Below, in pieces: positions 24,949 to 33,094 of a DNA stretch of 64,000 nucleotides; the first letter of the stretch is position 1, and each line of letters starts with the position of its first letter. The notes under the pieces were generated by a model. That model searched no databases, was not told where the DNA came from, and was given only the letters and a program-made list of their open reading frames with translations. The stretch covers positions 682,501 through 746,500 of the forward strand of contig NZ_UGTM01000001.1 in NCBI RefSeq assembly GCF_900454835.1, given 5' to 3'. The DNA is from Prevotella denticola (lineage in GTDB: Bacteria > Bacteroidota > Bacteroidia > Bacteroidales > Bacteroidaceae). The position numbers and the translations under genes were made by a program.

Positions 24949-25617
24949 TCAATCCTTTCTATTTGCTTTGATCATTTCCTGTAGATCACTAAGTGTAAAT
25001 TTCTTACGGAAAGAAATAGTTATATCGGATTCCTTATATCCCATTGAAGTGAAAACAGGTACAAGCTGACGTGCTGCACTTGCCTGTGCCTGTTCGATAA
25101 TACCCATCTGTGGTATGGCATCAATGATCTGCCTCCTGCCTTGTGCTTCATAACCAGTCAGTTCGGCATCCGTGAAATTTTGACGGGTCAGCGCAACGTA
25201 CTGTTTTACATCTTTATGGTCTATTTTTGTTGATGTCAGTATGATTTTGGGGTCGGGTAGGGTGATGACAAGCTGTTTCCCTGTTCGCTTTATGTTTTTA
25301 TCGCTGAAGCCTAACATATCTATATAAGCCTTGAGGGTGGCATCCATGGGGATTGCTATGCGACGGTCTCCCAGAGGGAGATTCACACTGAATTCATGTT
25401 TCATGAACGAGCCAGAGACCTTCATCTTGTCATCGTGTGTGATGATTTTGTGAATGTGATATTCTGTGGTATAGAGACGGGAGCATTGCTGTACCTGTGT
25501 CACCAACATAGGAATCGTGTCTACGTTCTTTGATGTTGAATCCTCTGTCTTTTGTCTGTCTTTACAGGCAGATGCTACCAATAACGGGAAGAGTAGTAGG
25601 ATGGTGATTCTCTTCAT
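24949..25617 (-). CDS. DUF4230 lipoprotein, 222 aa
   Basis: First of the DUF4230 pair. The ATG at 25617 starts a signal peptide with lipobox VASAC (Cys18); the frame further upstream is not protein-like. The rest repeats the DUF4230 pattern: LYTTEYHIHKIITHDD, then IVITLPDPKI-like segment (QLVITLPDPKIILTS) and the C-terminal QLVPVFTSMGYKESDITI. The two neighbours share this end pattern, which points to an old duplication. Function unknown; both are probably envelope proteins. Confidence 0.78.
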   Translation of the reverse strand: MKRITILLLFPLLVASACKDRQKTEDSTSKNVDTIPMLVTQVQQCSRLYTTEYHIHKIITHDDKMKVSGSFMKHEFSVNLPLGDRRIAIPMDATLKAYIDMLGFSDKNIKRTGKQLVITLPDPKIILTSTKIDHKDVKQYVALTRQNFTDAELTGYEAQGRRQIIDAIPQMGIIEQAQASAARQLVPVFTSMGYKESDITISFRKKFTLSDLQEMIKANRKD

Positions 25618-25888
25618 ACTTATTCTGTCTTGTTTGAACACTGCAAATTTAAATAAAAATATTGAATCATGCCATAACTTCCCTGCCGAAACTGTCTTTC
25701 CCCTGGGAGACAGGAAACCCGTATGAGCAGTCTGTTTCATCCCAGAAGTCCATAGGATGCAGAAATGTTTGGGAGGTATGAAAGCGGATGCAGAGAGAAC
25801 CGGACTTCACCTTCTGGGCTGTTCTATGATATTCTGGTGCGAATACAACAACCGCCAAAAACTGTATGTTTCCTTTTTCCCGATTTTG
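25618..25888. other. intergenic region between the DUF4230 pair and tsaC
   Basis: No gene seen. Around 25780-25858 the sequence ends in GGTGCGAATACAACAACCGCC, which looks like a tRNA 3' end, but no matching 5' acceptor strand or cloverleaf is present; it may be a remnant. Confidence 0.35.
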
Positions 25889-25920
25889 TTTTGATTTCTC
25901 GTTTTTTTAGCCTATCTTTG
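25889..25920 (+). promoter_or_regulatory. promoter of tsaC, complete -33/-7
   Basis: TTTTG (25889-25893), 19 nt, TATCTTTG (25913-25920), 34 nt before the ATG. Confidence 0.72.
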
Positions 25921-25954
25921 CGTTTGCTTATACGGAAAGTATCAATAAACCAAG

Positions 25955-26524
25955 ATGAAACAGGAAGACGATATCAAGAAAGCGATTGACGTGATGAAGA
26001 ATGGCGGAATAATTCTTTACCCGACGGATACGGTGTGGGGTATAGGTTGTGATGCAACGAATGCAGAAGCTGTGGCAAAGGTCTATGCGCTGAAACGCAG
26101 GGATGACTCCAAGGCACTCATCTGTCTCGTGGATTCGGATGACCGTCTGCAGCGTTATGTGCGCAGTGTGCCCGATGTGGCCTGGCAGCTTATAGATGCT
26201 GTGGACAAACCGACAACGTTGATTCTTGACGGTGCGGTGAACCTTGCGGAAAACCTGATAGCTCAGGATGGATCTATCGGGATGCGCATCACGAAGGAAC
26301 CTTTCTCACATGAGCTTTGCTATCGTTTTCAGAAAGCCATTGTAAGTACATCGGCAAATATCAGCGGTGAGCCGTCAGCACAGAATTACTGCGACATCTC
26401 ACAGGAAATTATAGACGGGGTTGATTATGTATGCGAGTCAAGACGTCAGGAGCACAAGCCGCATACTCCATCAAGTATTGTGAAGCTGGGAATTGACGGA
26501 CAGGTAAAAATTATAAGGAAATAA
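25955..26524 (+). CDS. tsaC: L-threonylcarbamoyladenylate synthase
   Basis: A 189-aa enzyme that makes threonylcarbamoyl-AMP for the t6A37 modification of ANN-decoding tRNAs. The Sua5/YciO/YrdC fold is recognisable: GGIILYPTDTVWGIGCDATN near residue 17, KRRDDSKAL, and VSTSANISGEPSA around 130. It is the short type without the Sua5 C-terminal domain. First gene of a probable operon with the chloride channel (12 nt) and fmt (100 nt), an order I recall from other Bacteroidota. Confidence 0.92.
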   Translation: MKQEDDIKKAIDVMKNGGIILYPTDTVWGIGCDATNAEAVAKVYALKRRDDSKALICLVDSDDRLQRYVRSVPDVAWQLIDAVDKPTTLILDGAVNLAENLIAQDGSIGMRITKEPFSHELCYRFQKAIVSTSANISGEPSAQNYCDISQEIIDGVDYVCESRRQEHKPHTPSSIVKLGIDGQVKIIRK

Positions 26525-26536
26525 TTGATCAGACAG

Positions 26537-28333
26537 ATGGAGGTATCTGAAAGATTGGGAATTATATCTCGGGTGGATACTTGGAGAAAGAAGCATATCT
26601 CCGACCGTGAACTGGTCCTTGTACTTGCGTTTGCAGTTGGTTTCCTTGCTTCACTGGCTGCTTATGTCCTTCACTTTATTATCAAGCAAATAGAGGAACT
26701 GGTGACTTCCGGCTTTCAAGTTACGACCATAAACTGGCTCTACCTCATCTATCCTGTCGTAGGCATCTGGCTGACGAGTCTGTTTGTAAAATATGTCGTA
26801 CGTGATAATATCTCACACGGAATCACACGTGTCCTTTATGCTATTTCCACAAAACAATCAAGGCTGAAACCGCACAACACCTGGTCATCCATCGTTGCCT
26901 CTGCCATAACCATCGGTTTCGGCGGTTCTGTAGGAGCCGAGGCTCCTATTGTGCTGACAGGCTCGGCTATAGGCAGTAACCTTGGGAAAATCTTCCATTT
27001 AGACAACCGTACGCTCATGCTTCTTGTCGGATGCGGGGCAACGGCGGCCGTATCAGGTATCTTCAAAGCTCCGATTGCCGGTCTGGTATTCACACTCGAA
27101 GTGCTGATGGTAGACCTGACCATGGCTTCGCTCTTGCCTATTCTCATAGCTTCGGTTACAGCGACCTGTTTCTCTTACTTATTCACAGGAGGGTCGGCAA
27201 TGTATCACTTTCAAATGGATTATCTCTGGGGACTCGACCGTGTTCCGCCGACAATCCTGCTGGGTATAGCCTGCGGATTTCTCTCCCTTTATTTCATGCG
27301 CATGATGTCGTGGTGCGAGAACGGCTATGGGAAGCTGTCTTCCAGGCCTTATCTGAAACTCCTTGTCGGGGGACTCGTGCTCTCGCCGCTGATTTTCCTT
27401 TTTCCATCACTTTATGGTGAGGGGTACAGCAGTCTTGGGTTATTCATTGAAGGGAAGACCGAAGCCGACTGGATGCAGGTGATGAGCGGATCTATGTTTG
27501 CAGAAAAGACAAATTTTCTCGTACTTTACGTCGGACTCGTCATGTTGACAAAGGTTTTTGCGACAAGTGCTACAAATGGTGCCGGCGGGTGTGGAGGAAC
27601 TTTTGCTCCTGCTTTGTTCATTGGCGGCTTCGGTGGTTTTTTCTTTGCTCGCCTGTGGAACATACAGCAGTTAGGTGTTTATGTTCCGGAGAAGAACTTC
27701 ACGCTTTATGGCATGGCCGCCGTCATGGCTGCCGTCATGCATGCACCGTTGACTGGCATCTTCCTCATTGCCGAACTGACGGGGGGATATCAGCTTTTCA
27801 TTCCACTGATCATCGTGACCATCAGTTCCTACCTTACTATTAATATCTTCGAGCATCACAGTATATATGCTGTCCGTCTGGCAAAACAGGGGAAACTTCT
27901 TACGCATCATACAGACAAGTCCATTCTTACCCTGATGAGTATGGACAAAATCATCGACCGTGACTTCACATCGGTTGGCCCGGATATGGAGATGGGGCAG
28001 CTCGTCCATGCGCTCAGTGCCAGCCGGAATGATTACATTCCCGTCCTGAATGAAAGCGGAAGTCTTTTGGGAGAGATAGACATCAACAAACTGCGGTATA
28101 TCATTTTCCGGACAGAACTTTATCACCGGTTTCATGTCAGCCAGCTTATGACACCGCCTGCAGCAACTCTGGGAGCCGGTGACCCGATGGAAGATGTGAT
28201 GAAAACCTTTGATCGTACGGGAGCACAGAATCTGCCTGTCGTGAGTGTGGATGGTCGGTTGATAGGGTACATTTCCAGAGCACGCCTCTATAGTATGTAC
28301 CGGCAGTTGGTGGCAGATTTCAGTGCAGAATAA
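26537..28333 (+). CDS. CLC-type chloride channel/transporter with CBS domains
   Basis: A 598-aa inner-membrane protein. I start it at the ATG at 26537; a TTG 12 nt upstream is also in frame. The transport domain (about 25-440) has the CLC signatures GGSVGAEAP (with the gating Glu) and GAGGCGGTFAPALFIG. A C-terminal CBS pair follows (about 455-590; the second contains NLPVVSVDGRLIGYIS), which in other CLC proteins senses nucleotides. Chloride/proton exchange or a channel role cannot be decided: the residue at the inner proton-Glu position was not identified by eye. Confidence 0.9.
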   Translation: MEVSERLGIISRVDTWRKKHISDRELVLVLAFAVGFLASLAAYVLHFIIKQIEELVTSGFQVTTINWLYLIYPVVGIWLTSLFVKYVVRDNISHGITRVLYAISTKQSRLKPHNTWSSIVASAITIGFGGSVGAEAPIVLTGSAIGSNLGKIFHLDNRTLMLLVGCGATAAVSGIFKAPIAGLVFTLEVLMVDLTMASLLPILIASVTATCFSYLFTGGSAMYHFQMDYLWGLDRVPPTILLGIACGFLSLYFMRMMSWCENGYGKLSSRPYLKLLVGGLVLSPLIFLFPSLYGEGYSSLGLFIEGKTEADWMQVMSGSMFAEKTNFLVLYVGLVMLTKVFATSATNGAGGCGGTFAPALFIGGFGGFFFARLWNIQQLGVYVPEKNFTLYGMAAVMAAVMHAPLTGIFLIAELTGGYQLFIPLIIVTISSYLTINIFEHHSIYAVRLAKQGKLLTHHTDKSILTLMSMDKIIDRDFTSVGPDMEMGQLVHALSASRNDYIPVLNESGSLLGEIDINKLRYIIFRTELYHRFHVSQLMTPPAATLGAGDPMEDVMKTFDRTGAQNLPVVSVDGRLIGYISRARLYSMYRQLVADFSAE

Positions 28334-28398
28334 GCTCACTTCTTGGGGCAAAGGATGGAAAGTCCGACCCTTTACCTGCCTGCGAGGAAGTGCAGCTT

Positions 28399-28415
28399 AG
28401 AGAGGGTTCCTCTCT
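28399..28415 (+). terminator. short hairpin between the CLC gene and fmt
   Basis: AGAGAGG-GTT-CCTCTCT followed by GTTTAA. It lies 19 nt before the fmt ATG, so it could also affect fmt translation. Confidence 0.35.
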
Positions 28416-28433
28416 GTTTAATCATCAAAGAAA

Positions 28434-29447
28434 ATGAAAAAAGAAAACATACGAATCGTTTTCATGGGAACTCCAGAGTTTGCTGTGGAAACATTAAAAG
28501 CATTGGTAGAGTGCGGCTATAATGTTGTTGCCGTCGTAACCCGTCCGGACAAACCTGTCGGCCGTCATCAAGACAGACTGCAGCCGTCTGCAGTAAAGCT
28601 GTATGCTGTGGAGAAAGGATTGCCGGTACTCCAGCCTGAAAAGATGAAAGATCCTGCATTCGTTGAGCAGCTTTGTTCTTTCAAAGCCGACTTGCAGGTG
28701 GTCGTAGCTTTCCGTATGCTGCCGGAAGTAATCTGGTCTATGCCGCCATTGGGTACATTTAATGTCCATGCGGCTCTGCTGCCGCAGTATCGTGGTGCAG
28801 CCCCGATAAACTGGGCAGTCATCAATGGGGAGACGGAAACTGGAGTGACGACTTTCTTTCTTGACAAGGACATTGACACCGGGAGAATCATTCTGCAGAA
28901 GCCGTTTGAAATACCTGATACAGCAGATGTAGAATATGTGTATGATGGGCTGATGCGTCTGGGTGCGGAAATTGCCCTTGAAACGATCAGTCTCATCGCC
29001 TCCAAGCTGCCGGAAGAAAATCTGGAGAGTATGGACTTCGGACACATTCTTGATGAAATCAGTACTCCCCAGATGTTTTTAGGATCTGAGCTTCATTCTG
29101 CACCCAAGATATTCAAGGAGACGTGTGAAATCTGCTGGAACCAGAACTCCAGGAATATTTATGACTTCGTACGTGGTCTCAGCCCATATCCTGGTAGCTG
29201 GAGTAAACTCCATATCATAGAAGGAGAGGTGGACAAACCGCTGGTGTTAAAAATATTCAAGGTTTCCAAGACCAATCGTCCCTGCATGGGTCGCTGTGGC
29301 ACATTCGTCGTTGAGAAAACCCGCCTTTATGTCAATACTGCTGATTTTCTTCTGGAACTTCTTGATGTGCAGTTGTCAGGCAAGAAGCGTATGGATGTAT
29401 GTTCTTTTCTCAATGGATTTAAAGAGATAAACAAATACAGATTCTGA
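28434..29447 (+). CDS. fmt: methionyl-tRNA formyltransferase
   Basis: A 337-aa enzyme that formylates initiator Met-tRNA. The N-terminal Rossmann part begins IRIVFMGTPEFA; the 10-formyl-THF site LLPQYRGAAPINWA follows the catalytic Asn110 and His112 (FNVHAALL), with Asp148 (DKDIDTG) as third catalytic residue, as expected from E. coli Asn108, His110, Asp146. The C-terminal tRNA-binding domain (about 215-337) is present. Last gene of the tsaC-CLC-fmt set. The length is slightly above average. Confidence 0.95.
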   Translation: MKKENIRIVFMGTPEFAVETLKALVECGYNVVAVVTRPDKPVGRHQDRLQPSAVKLYAVEKGLPVLQPEKMKDPAFVEQLCSFKADLQVVVAFRMLPEVIWSMPPLGTFNVHAALLPQYRGAAPINWAVINGETETGVTTFFLDKDIDTGRIILQKPFEIPDTADVEYVYDGLMRLGAEIALETISLIASKLPEENLESMDFGHILDEISTPQMFLGSELHSAPKIFKETCEICWNQNSRNIYDFVRGLSPYPGSWSKLHIIEGEVDKPLVLKIFKVSKTNRPCMGRCGTFVVEKTRLYVNTADFLLELLDVQLSGKKRMDVCSFLNGFKEINKYRF

Positions 29448-29845
29448 TTTTTTATTTTTAAGTCAAGTGAGCATGGAGTGTAGATAATCGTTTCGAATAG
29501 CATTCGATATTAATGTTTATCATAATCTCTTTTACCTGAAAGGCGTGTGCGGGAGGACGGACGGGCGGTCCGCAGCGGCTCCCGGCACGGCCCGGACGAG
29601 GACGTGCCGGGAAGGTCCGGAGCTTCCCGGCACGTCTATCGGGCTGGAATCCCCGCAGATCATTCCGGCCTGTGCCCATAATCCCAGAACGGGACACGGC
29701 GGCGGCAACGGATAGCTGCGGACAGACAGCATCAGGCCTGCGTTGACATCCAGGATCCCTGACGGCCGGCGACTCCGTCCGCGATGTCTGTGAACCTGTT
29801 TCCGGCACCTCCGGATTCCGTCCCTTGACGCACATGGAACTCCGT
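29448..29845. other. GC-rich intergenic region after fmt
   Basis: From about 29545 to 29840 the sequence is strikingly GC-rich compared with the rest of the window and contains the 13-bp hairpin described separately, several CGG-rich inverted repeats, and no convincing gene. The frame open on the minus strand here is Arg/Pro/Gly-rich, as expected by chance in GC-rich DNA. From 29950 to 30141 I see nothing. Confidence 0.5.
29602..29635. other. perfect 13-bp hairpin in the GC-rich island
   Basis: ACGTGCCGGGAAG (29602-29614) and CTTCCCGGCACGT (29623-29635) pair perfectly around an 8-nt loop that itself contains TCCGGA. A third copy of the arm, CCCGGCACG, lies just upstream (29581-29589) and could form an alternative pairing. 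Confidence 0.75.
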
Positions 29846-29949
29846 TCCGTCAATATTATTACAAGGTCCGGGCCGTAGACACGACCGGTGTCTAACGACA
29901 ACACGATATGTGACTCACCGACAACACGGTATGTGACGGGTGTCAACAC
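29846..29949 (+). repeat. partial 225-nt element (E4) with array D
   Basis: Matches the last ~100 nt of the element at 47924-48150: CAATATTATTACAAGG, then CGACCGGTGTCT, then 22-nt units. CAACAC-type cores start at 29877, 29899, 29922 and 29944 (22, 23, 22 nt apart), so this copy has an extra unit. Confidence 0.7.
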
Positions 29950-30141
29950 GTTTTCATGAGCAAGTACTTAGTGCTGGAAAAAGCCGGGATGGAGATTCAT
30001 ACGGAACCCTACTTAACGGGGTCGATACGATGCCATCTGGCTGGAAGGCATGGAACTATATTTGCATTCGTCCAAGGACAGATTGTCGGACTGTTGACAG
30101 TCGGAGTTATCCTTTGCCAGTCTGGAACAGGTCTTGTACAC

Positions 30142-30693
30142 CTATATCTTCTTGATGACCTTACAGGGATTGCCTGCTGCCAAGACACCGCTTGGAATGT
30201 CATGTGTCACGACCGATCCGGCACCGATTGTGGTATTGTCGCCTATCGACACCCCCGGCACAACGACGACATTACCGCCGATCCATACGTTGTTGCCCAC
30301 GTGGATGGGCAGAGCGTATTCTATCTTCCTGTTCCGCTGTTCTACATCAAGAGGATGACCGGCAGTGTAGAAAGAACAATTGGGTGCAATAAAGACATTA
30401 TCACCGAAGGTCACCTTGGCCTCATCAAGAATCACGCAGTTGGTGTTGGCAAAGAAGTTCTCGCCCACCTCTATATTATAGCCATAGTCGCAGAAGAACG
30501 GACCAACGATAAACATCCCCTCACCTGCCTTGCCGAACAGCTTCCGCAGTCGTTCCATACGCTCCTCCCTGCGTGACGGTGAAATCCGGTTGATTTCGTA
30601 ACACTCGCTCTCACAGCGGTAAAGGTCTTTCAACACCTCAGGGTCGCTGGCCTGGTAAAGCATTCCTTTCTGCTGTTTTTCTTTCTCTGTCAT
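30142..30693 (-). CDS. sugar O-acetyltransferase (maltose/galactoside acetyltransferase family)
   Basis: A 183-aa cytoplasmic enzyme of the left-handed beta-helix family that acetylates sugars with acetyl-CoA. Seen: an N-terminal mac domain (about 5-55, with MLYQASDPEVLKDLYRC), then hexapeptide repeats (IEVGENFFANTNCVILDEA; PIHVGNNVWIGGNVVVVPG; SIGDNTTIGAGSVV) and the catalytic His in FYTAGHPLD. Length and ending fit Maa/LacA. The substrate is not predictable. It stands alone, convergent with fmt across the GC-rich region. Confidence 0.9.
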   Translation of the reverse strand: MTEKEKQQKGMLYQASDPEVLKDLYRCESECYEINRISPSRREERMERLRKLFGKAGEGMFIVGPFFCDYGYNIEVGENFFANTNCVILDEAKVTFGDNVFIAPNCSFYTAGHPLDVEQRNRKIEYALPIHVGNNVWIGGNVVVVPGVSIGDNTTIGAGSVVTHDIPSGVLAAGNPCKVIKKI

Positions 30694-30814
30694 ATTCCTG
30701 GCTTTAGTGTTTATATCGACAAAGGTACGAATCTTATTCCAAAGAAACAGAGATTTTTATTCATGAAAAAAATATTTTAAGGAGGAGAAGTGTGAAAAGA
30801 ATGAAGTTTTTTTG

Positions 30815-30822
30815 TATTTTTG
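30815..30822 (+). promoter_or_regulatory. -7 promoter element of the MgtC-like gene
   Basis: TATTTTTG, 43 nt before the ATG at 30866. The -33 position reads TGTG, weak. A good Shine-Dalgarno (AAGGAGAG, 30853-30860) precedes the start, which is uncommon in this group. Confidence 0.45.
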
Positions 30823-30865
30823 CGACAATGATTTATCTATCTATAATATGTAAAGGAGAGAAGAC

Positions 30866-31540
30866 ATGAACATGATAACTTATGAATTCATACTGAGGCT
30901 TTTCATTGCAGCCATGCTGGGCGGAGCCATCGGGCTGGAACGGGAATATCGTGCCAAGGAGGCGGGATTCCGGACACATTTCCTCGTTGCGCTGGGCAGC
31001 GGACTGTTCATGATTCTGTCACAGTTCGGCTTTGACGGTGTGCTGGGACATTACGAACAGGTGTCACTCGACCCGAGCCGCATCGCCTCTCAGGTGGTGA
31101 CAGGCATCGGATTCATCGGCGCAGGAACCATCATCTTCCAGAAGCATGTGGTAAGGGGACTGACCACGGCAGCGGGTCTCTGGGTGACATCAGCCATCGG
31201 CATGACCGCTGGTGCAGGCATGTACGTACTGTCCATCGCTACGACCGTCCTCGTGCTTCTTTGTCTGGAGGCACTCTATTTTATCCTCAGACACTTCGGC
31301 ACACGCAACATCACTGTAACCTTCAGTACGCCGGAAGAGGCCTCTATCCAGCAGCTGCTCCAGCGGCTGCGTGAGAAGGAAGTTGTCATCGACTCCTACG
31401 AGATGCAGCGCAAAGATACTTCTTCCGGACATTTTTATGCCGTGACGATGGAGATGAAGCTCAAACGCAACCGCTACCAGAATCATCTGCTCAACTTCAT
31501 GACAGAGTTCAAAGAGGTAACGGTAGAGACAATTGAATAG
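30866..31540 (+). CDS. MgtC/SapB-family membrane protein
   Basis: A 224-aa inner-membrane protein. Four or five helices in the first 145 residues carry the MgtC signatures GGAIGLEREYRAKEAGFRTH (about 19-38) and GIGFIGAGTIIF (about 91-102). A cytoplasmic C-terminal domain (about 150-224) resembles an ACT-like fold. Some MgtC proteins act in magnesium-limited growth by affecting the F1Fo ATPase; the general family role is unsettled. A small gene and a MATE transporter follow closely (34 and 15 nt), probably one operon. Confidence 0.85.
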   Translation: MNMITYEFILRLFIAAMLGGAIGLEREYRAKEAGFRTHFLVALGSGLFMILSQFGFDGVLGHYEQVSLDPSRIASQVVTGIGFIGAGTIIFQKHVVRGLTTAAGLWVTSAIGMTAGAGMYVLSIATTVLVLLCLEALYFILRHFGTRNITVTFSTPEEASIQQLLQRLREKEVVIDSYEMQRKDTSSGHFYAVTMEMKLKRNRYQNHLLNFMTEFKEVTVETIE

Positions 31541-31574
31541 GCCGATTTTTACAGACCTGTAAAAAACATAAGAC

Positions 31575-31715
31575 ATGGATTTCGACAAAAAAGAGTATGA
31601 CACCCGGCGGGCAGAACTTGTCCGGGTGCTGGAGCATTCGGTCAGACAGCTGACATTGCCTGAACTGGAGGCTCTTTACTATGATCTCACAGCAAGGGGT
31701 TATATACGAGAATAG
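31575..31715 (+). CDS. small protein of 46 aa between mgtC-like and MATE genes
   Basis: Reads MDFDKKEYDTRRAELVRVLE in its first part and ends LYYDLTARGYIRE. It is helical, charged and soluble, with protein-like composition. It fits tightly between its neighbours (34 nt after the MgtC-like stop, 15 nt before the MATE start), which is the main evidence for it. No family known to me. Confidence 0.55.
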   Translation: MDFDKKEYDTRRAELVRVLEHSVRQLTLPELEALYYDLTARGYIRE

Positions 31716-31730
31716 GAAGAGAGGCAGCTG

Positions 31731-33077
31731 ATGGACAAGTGGAACAGAGAAATACTCCGTCTTGCAGTACCCTCCGTCATAAGCAATGTGACGGTCCCGC
31801 TGCTGGGACTTGTAGACCTCGCGGTCGTCGGGCATATCGGAAATGAAGCCTATATCAGTGCCATCGCCGTCGGCACGATGATTTTCAATGTCATGTACTG
31901 GCTGCTGGGCTTCCTGCGGATGGGAACGAGCGGCATGACCTCGCAGGCCTTCGGACGGCATGATGGCGGAGAATGCCTGGCTATCCTTGTGCGCACACTT
32001 CTTTTGGGGATAGGCATAGGACTGTTCTTTATCGCGGTACAGCAGGAAATAGAACGAGGGATGTTATGGCTGATGAACACGCCGGAAGCCTCATGGAATC
32101 TTGTCAGTACGTATTTCCGGATTGTGATATGGGGCGCCCCTGCCATGCTGGGACTGTATGGCCTGACAGGCTGGTTCATCGGCATGCAGGACACACGGAC
32201 GCCGCTGCTGGTTGCAGTGCTGCAGAACGTGGTCAACATTCTCGCCTCGCTGTTTTTTGTCTTCATACTGGACTGGGATGTCAGCGGTGTCGCTGCAGGG
32301 ACCATGCTGGCACAATGGACAGGATTTTCCGTGTCCCTTTCGGAGGCATACCGCCGGATGACAGTCCAGACAGAAGAGTTTGTCCTGTCTGGCGGAAAGG
32401 GAATCGGAATGCGACTGCGGGCAACGCTCAGGCATGTACTGACAGTGAAGAGAGCATGGGGCGAGTTCTTCCGTGTGAACAAGGATATCTTCCTGCGGAC
32501 GCTTTGTCTGGTGGCTGTAAACTTCTTCTTCACATCTGCAGGTGGAAAACAAGGGACCATGATGCTGGCCGTCAATACACTTCTGATGACGCTGTTCACG
32601 CTCTTCTCCTATATGATGGACGGTTTTGCCTATGCTGGCGAAGCACTGGCCGGCAGATATCATGGTGCTGGTGACAGGGCGGGACTGCATAAAATCGTAC
32701 GCCGTCTGTTCGTCTTCGGAGTCATTATGGCATCGTTGTTTACAGCCGTGTATGTCGCAGGCGGAGCTGGATTCCTGCATCTTCTCACAGACGACGCAGC
32801 AGTCGTGGCATCAGCACGCCCCTATCTGCTCTGGGCTTATCTGATACCGGCAGCAGGAATGGCAGCATTCATATTGGATGGTGTCTTTATCGGTCTGACA
32901 GCTACCAAAGGCATGTTGTTCTCGACGGCAGTGGCAATGACAACATTCTTCCTTGTGTACAGTCTGCTCCGGAACTGTCTGGCCAATGATGCCCTGTGGA
33001 TAGCATTCCTCTCGTTTCTCTTCATGAGAGGTGCGGCTTCTTCCGTATGGGCATATCGTTATTCAACTTTATTTTAG
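31731..33077 (+). CDS. MATE-family efflux transporter, DinF-like
   Basis: A 448-aa inner-membrane protein with 12 predicted helices in two halves. The start MDKWNREILRLAVPSVISN and DLAVVGHIGNEAYISA, GTSGMTSQAFGR are typical of the DinF branch of the MATE family, which exports drugs or other organic cations in exchange for sodium or protons. The substrate is unknown. It precedes a metallophosphoesterase gene by 17 nt. Confidence 0.9.
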   Translation: MDKWNREILRLAVPSVISNVTVPLLGLVDLAVVGHIGNEAYISAIAVGTMIFNVMYWLLGFLRMGTSGMTSQAFGRHDGGECLAILVRTLLLGIGIGLFFIAVQQEIERGMLWLMNTPEASWNLVSTYFRIVIWGAPAMLGLYGLTGWFIGMQDTRTPLLVAVLQNVVNILASLFFVFILDWDVSGVAAGTMLAQWTGFSVSLSEAYRRMTVQTEEFVLSGGKGIGMRLRATLRHVLTVKRAWGEFFRVNKDIFLRTLCLVAVNFFFTSAGGKQGTMMLAVNTLLMTLFTLFSYMMDGFAYAGEALAGRYHGAGDRAGLHKIVRRLFVFGVIMASLFTAVYVAGGAGFLHLLTDDAAVVASARPYLLWAYLIPAAGMAAFILDGVFIGLTATKGMLFSTAVAMTTFFLVYSLLRNCLANDALWIAFLSFLFMRGAASSVWAYRYSTLF

Positions 33078-33094
33078 CTCAAAAGGAAACCAAC

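Noticed and set aside
25780..25858. tRNA-like 3' end (GGTGCGAATACAACAACCGCCA)
   Set aside because: No matching 5' acceptor strand, D arm or anticodon arm upstream; at most a remnant.
29458..29949. 163-aa minus frame in the GC-rich island
   Set aside because: Arg/Pro/Gly-rich sequence expected by chance in GC-rich DNA; its end runs through the 22-nt repeat units.
29956..30576. 206-aa plus-strand frame opposite the sugar acetyltransferase
   Set aside because: Mostly the antisense of a clear acetyltransferase gene; no family, no promoter.
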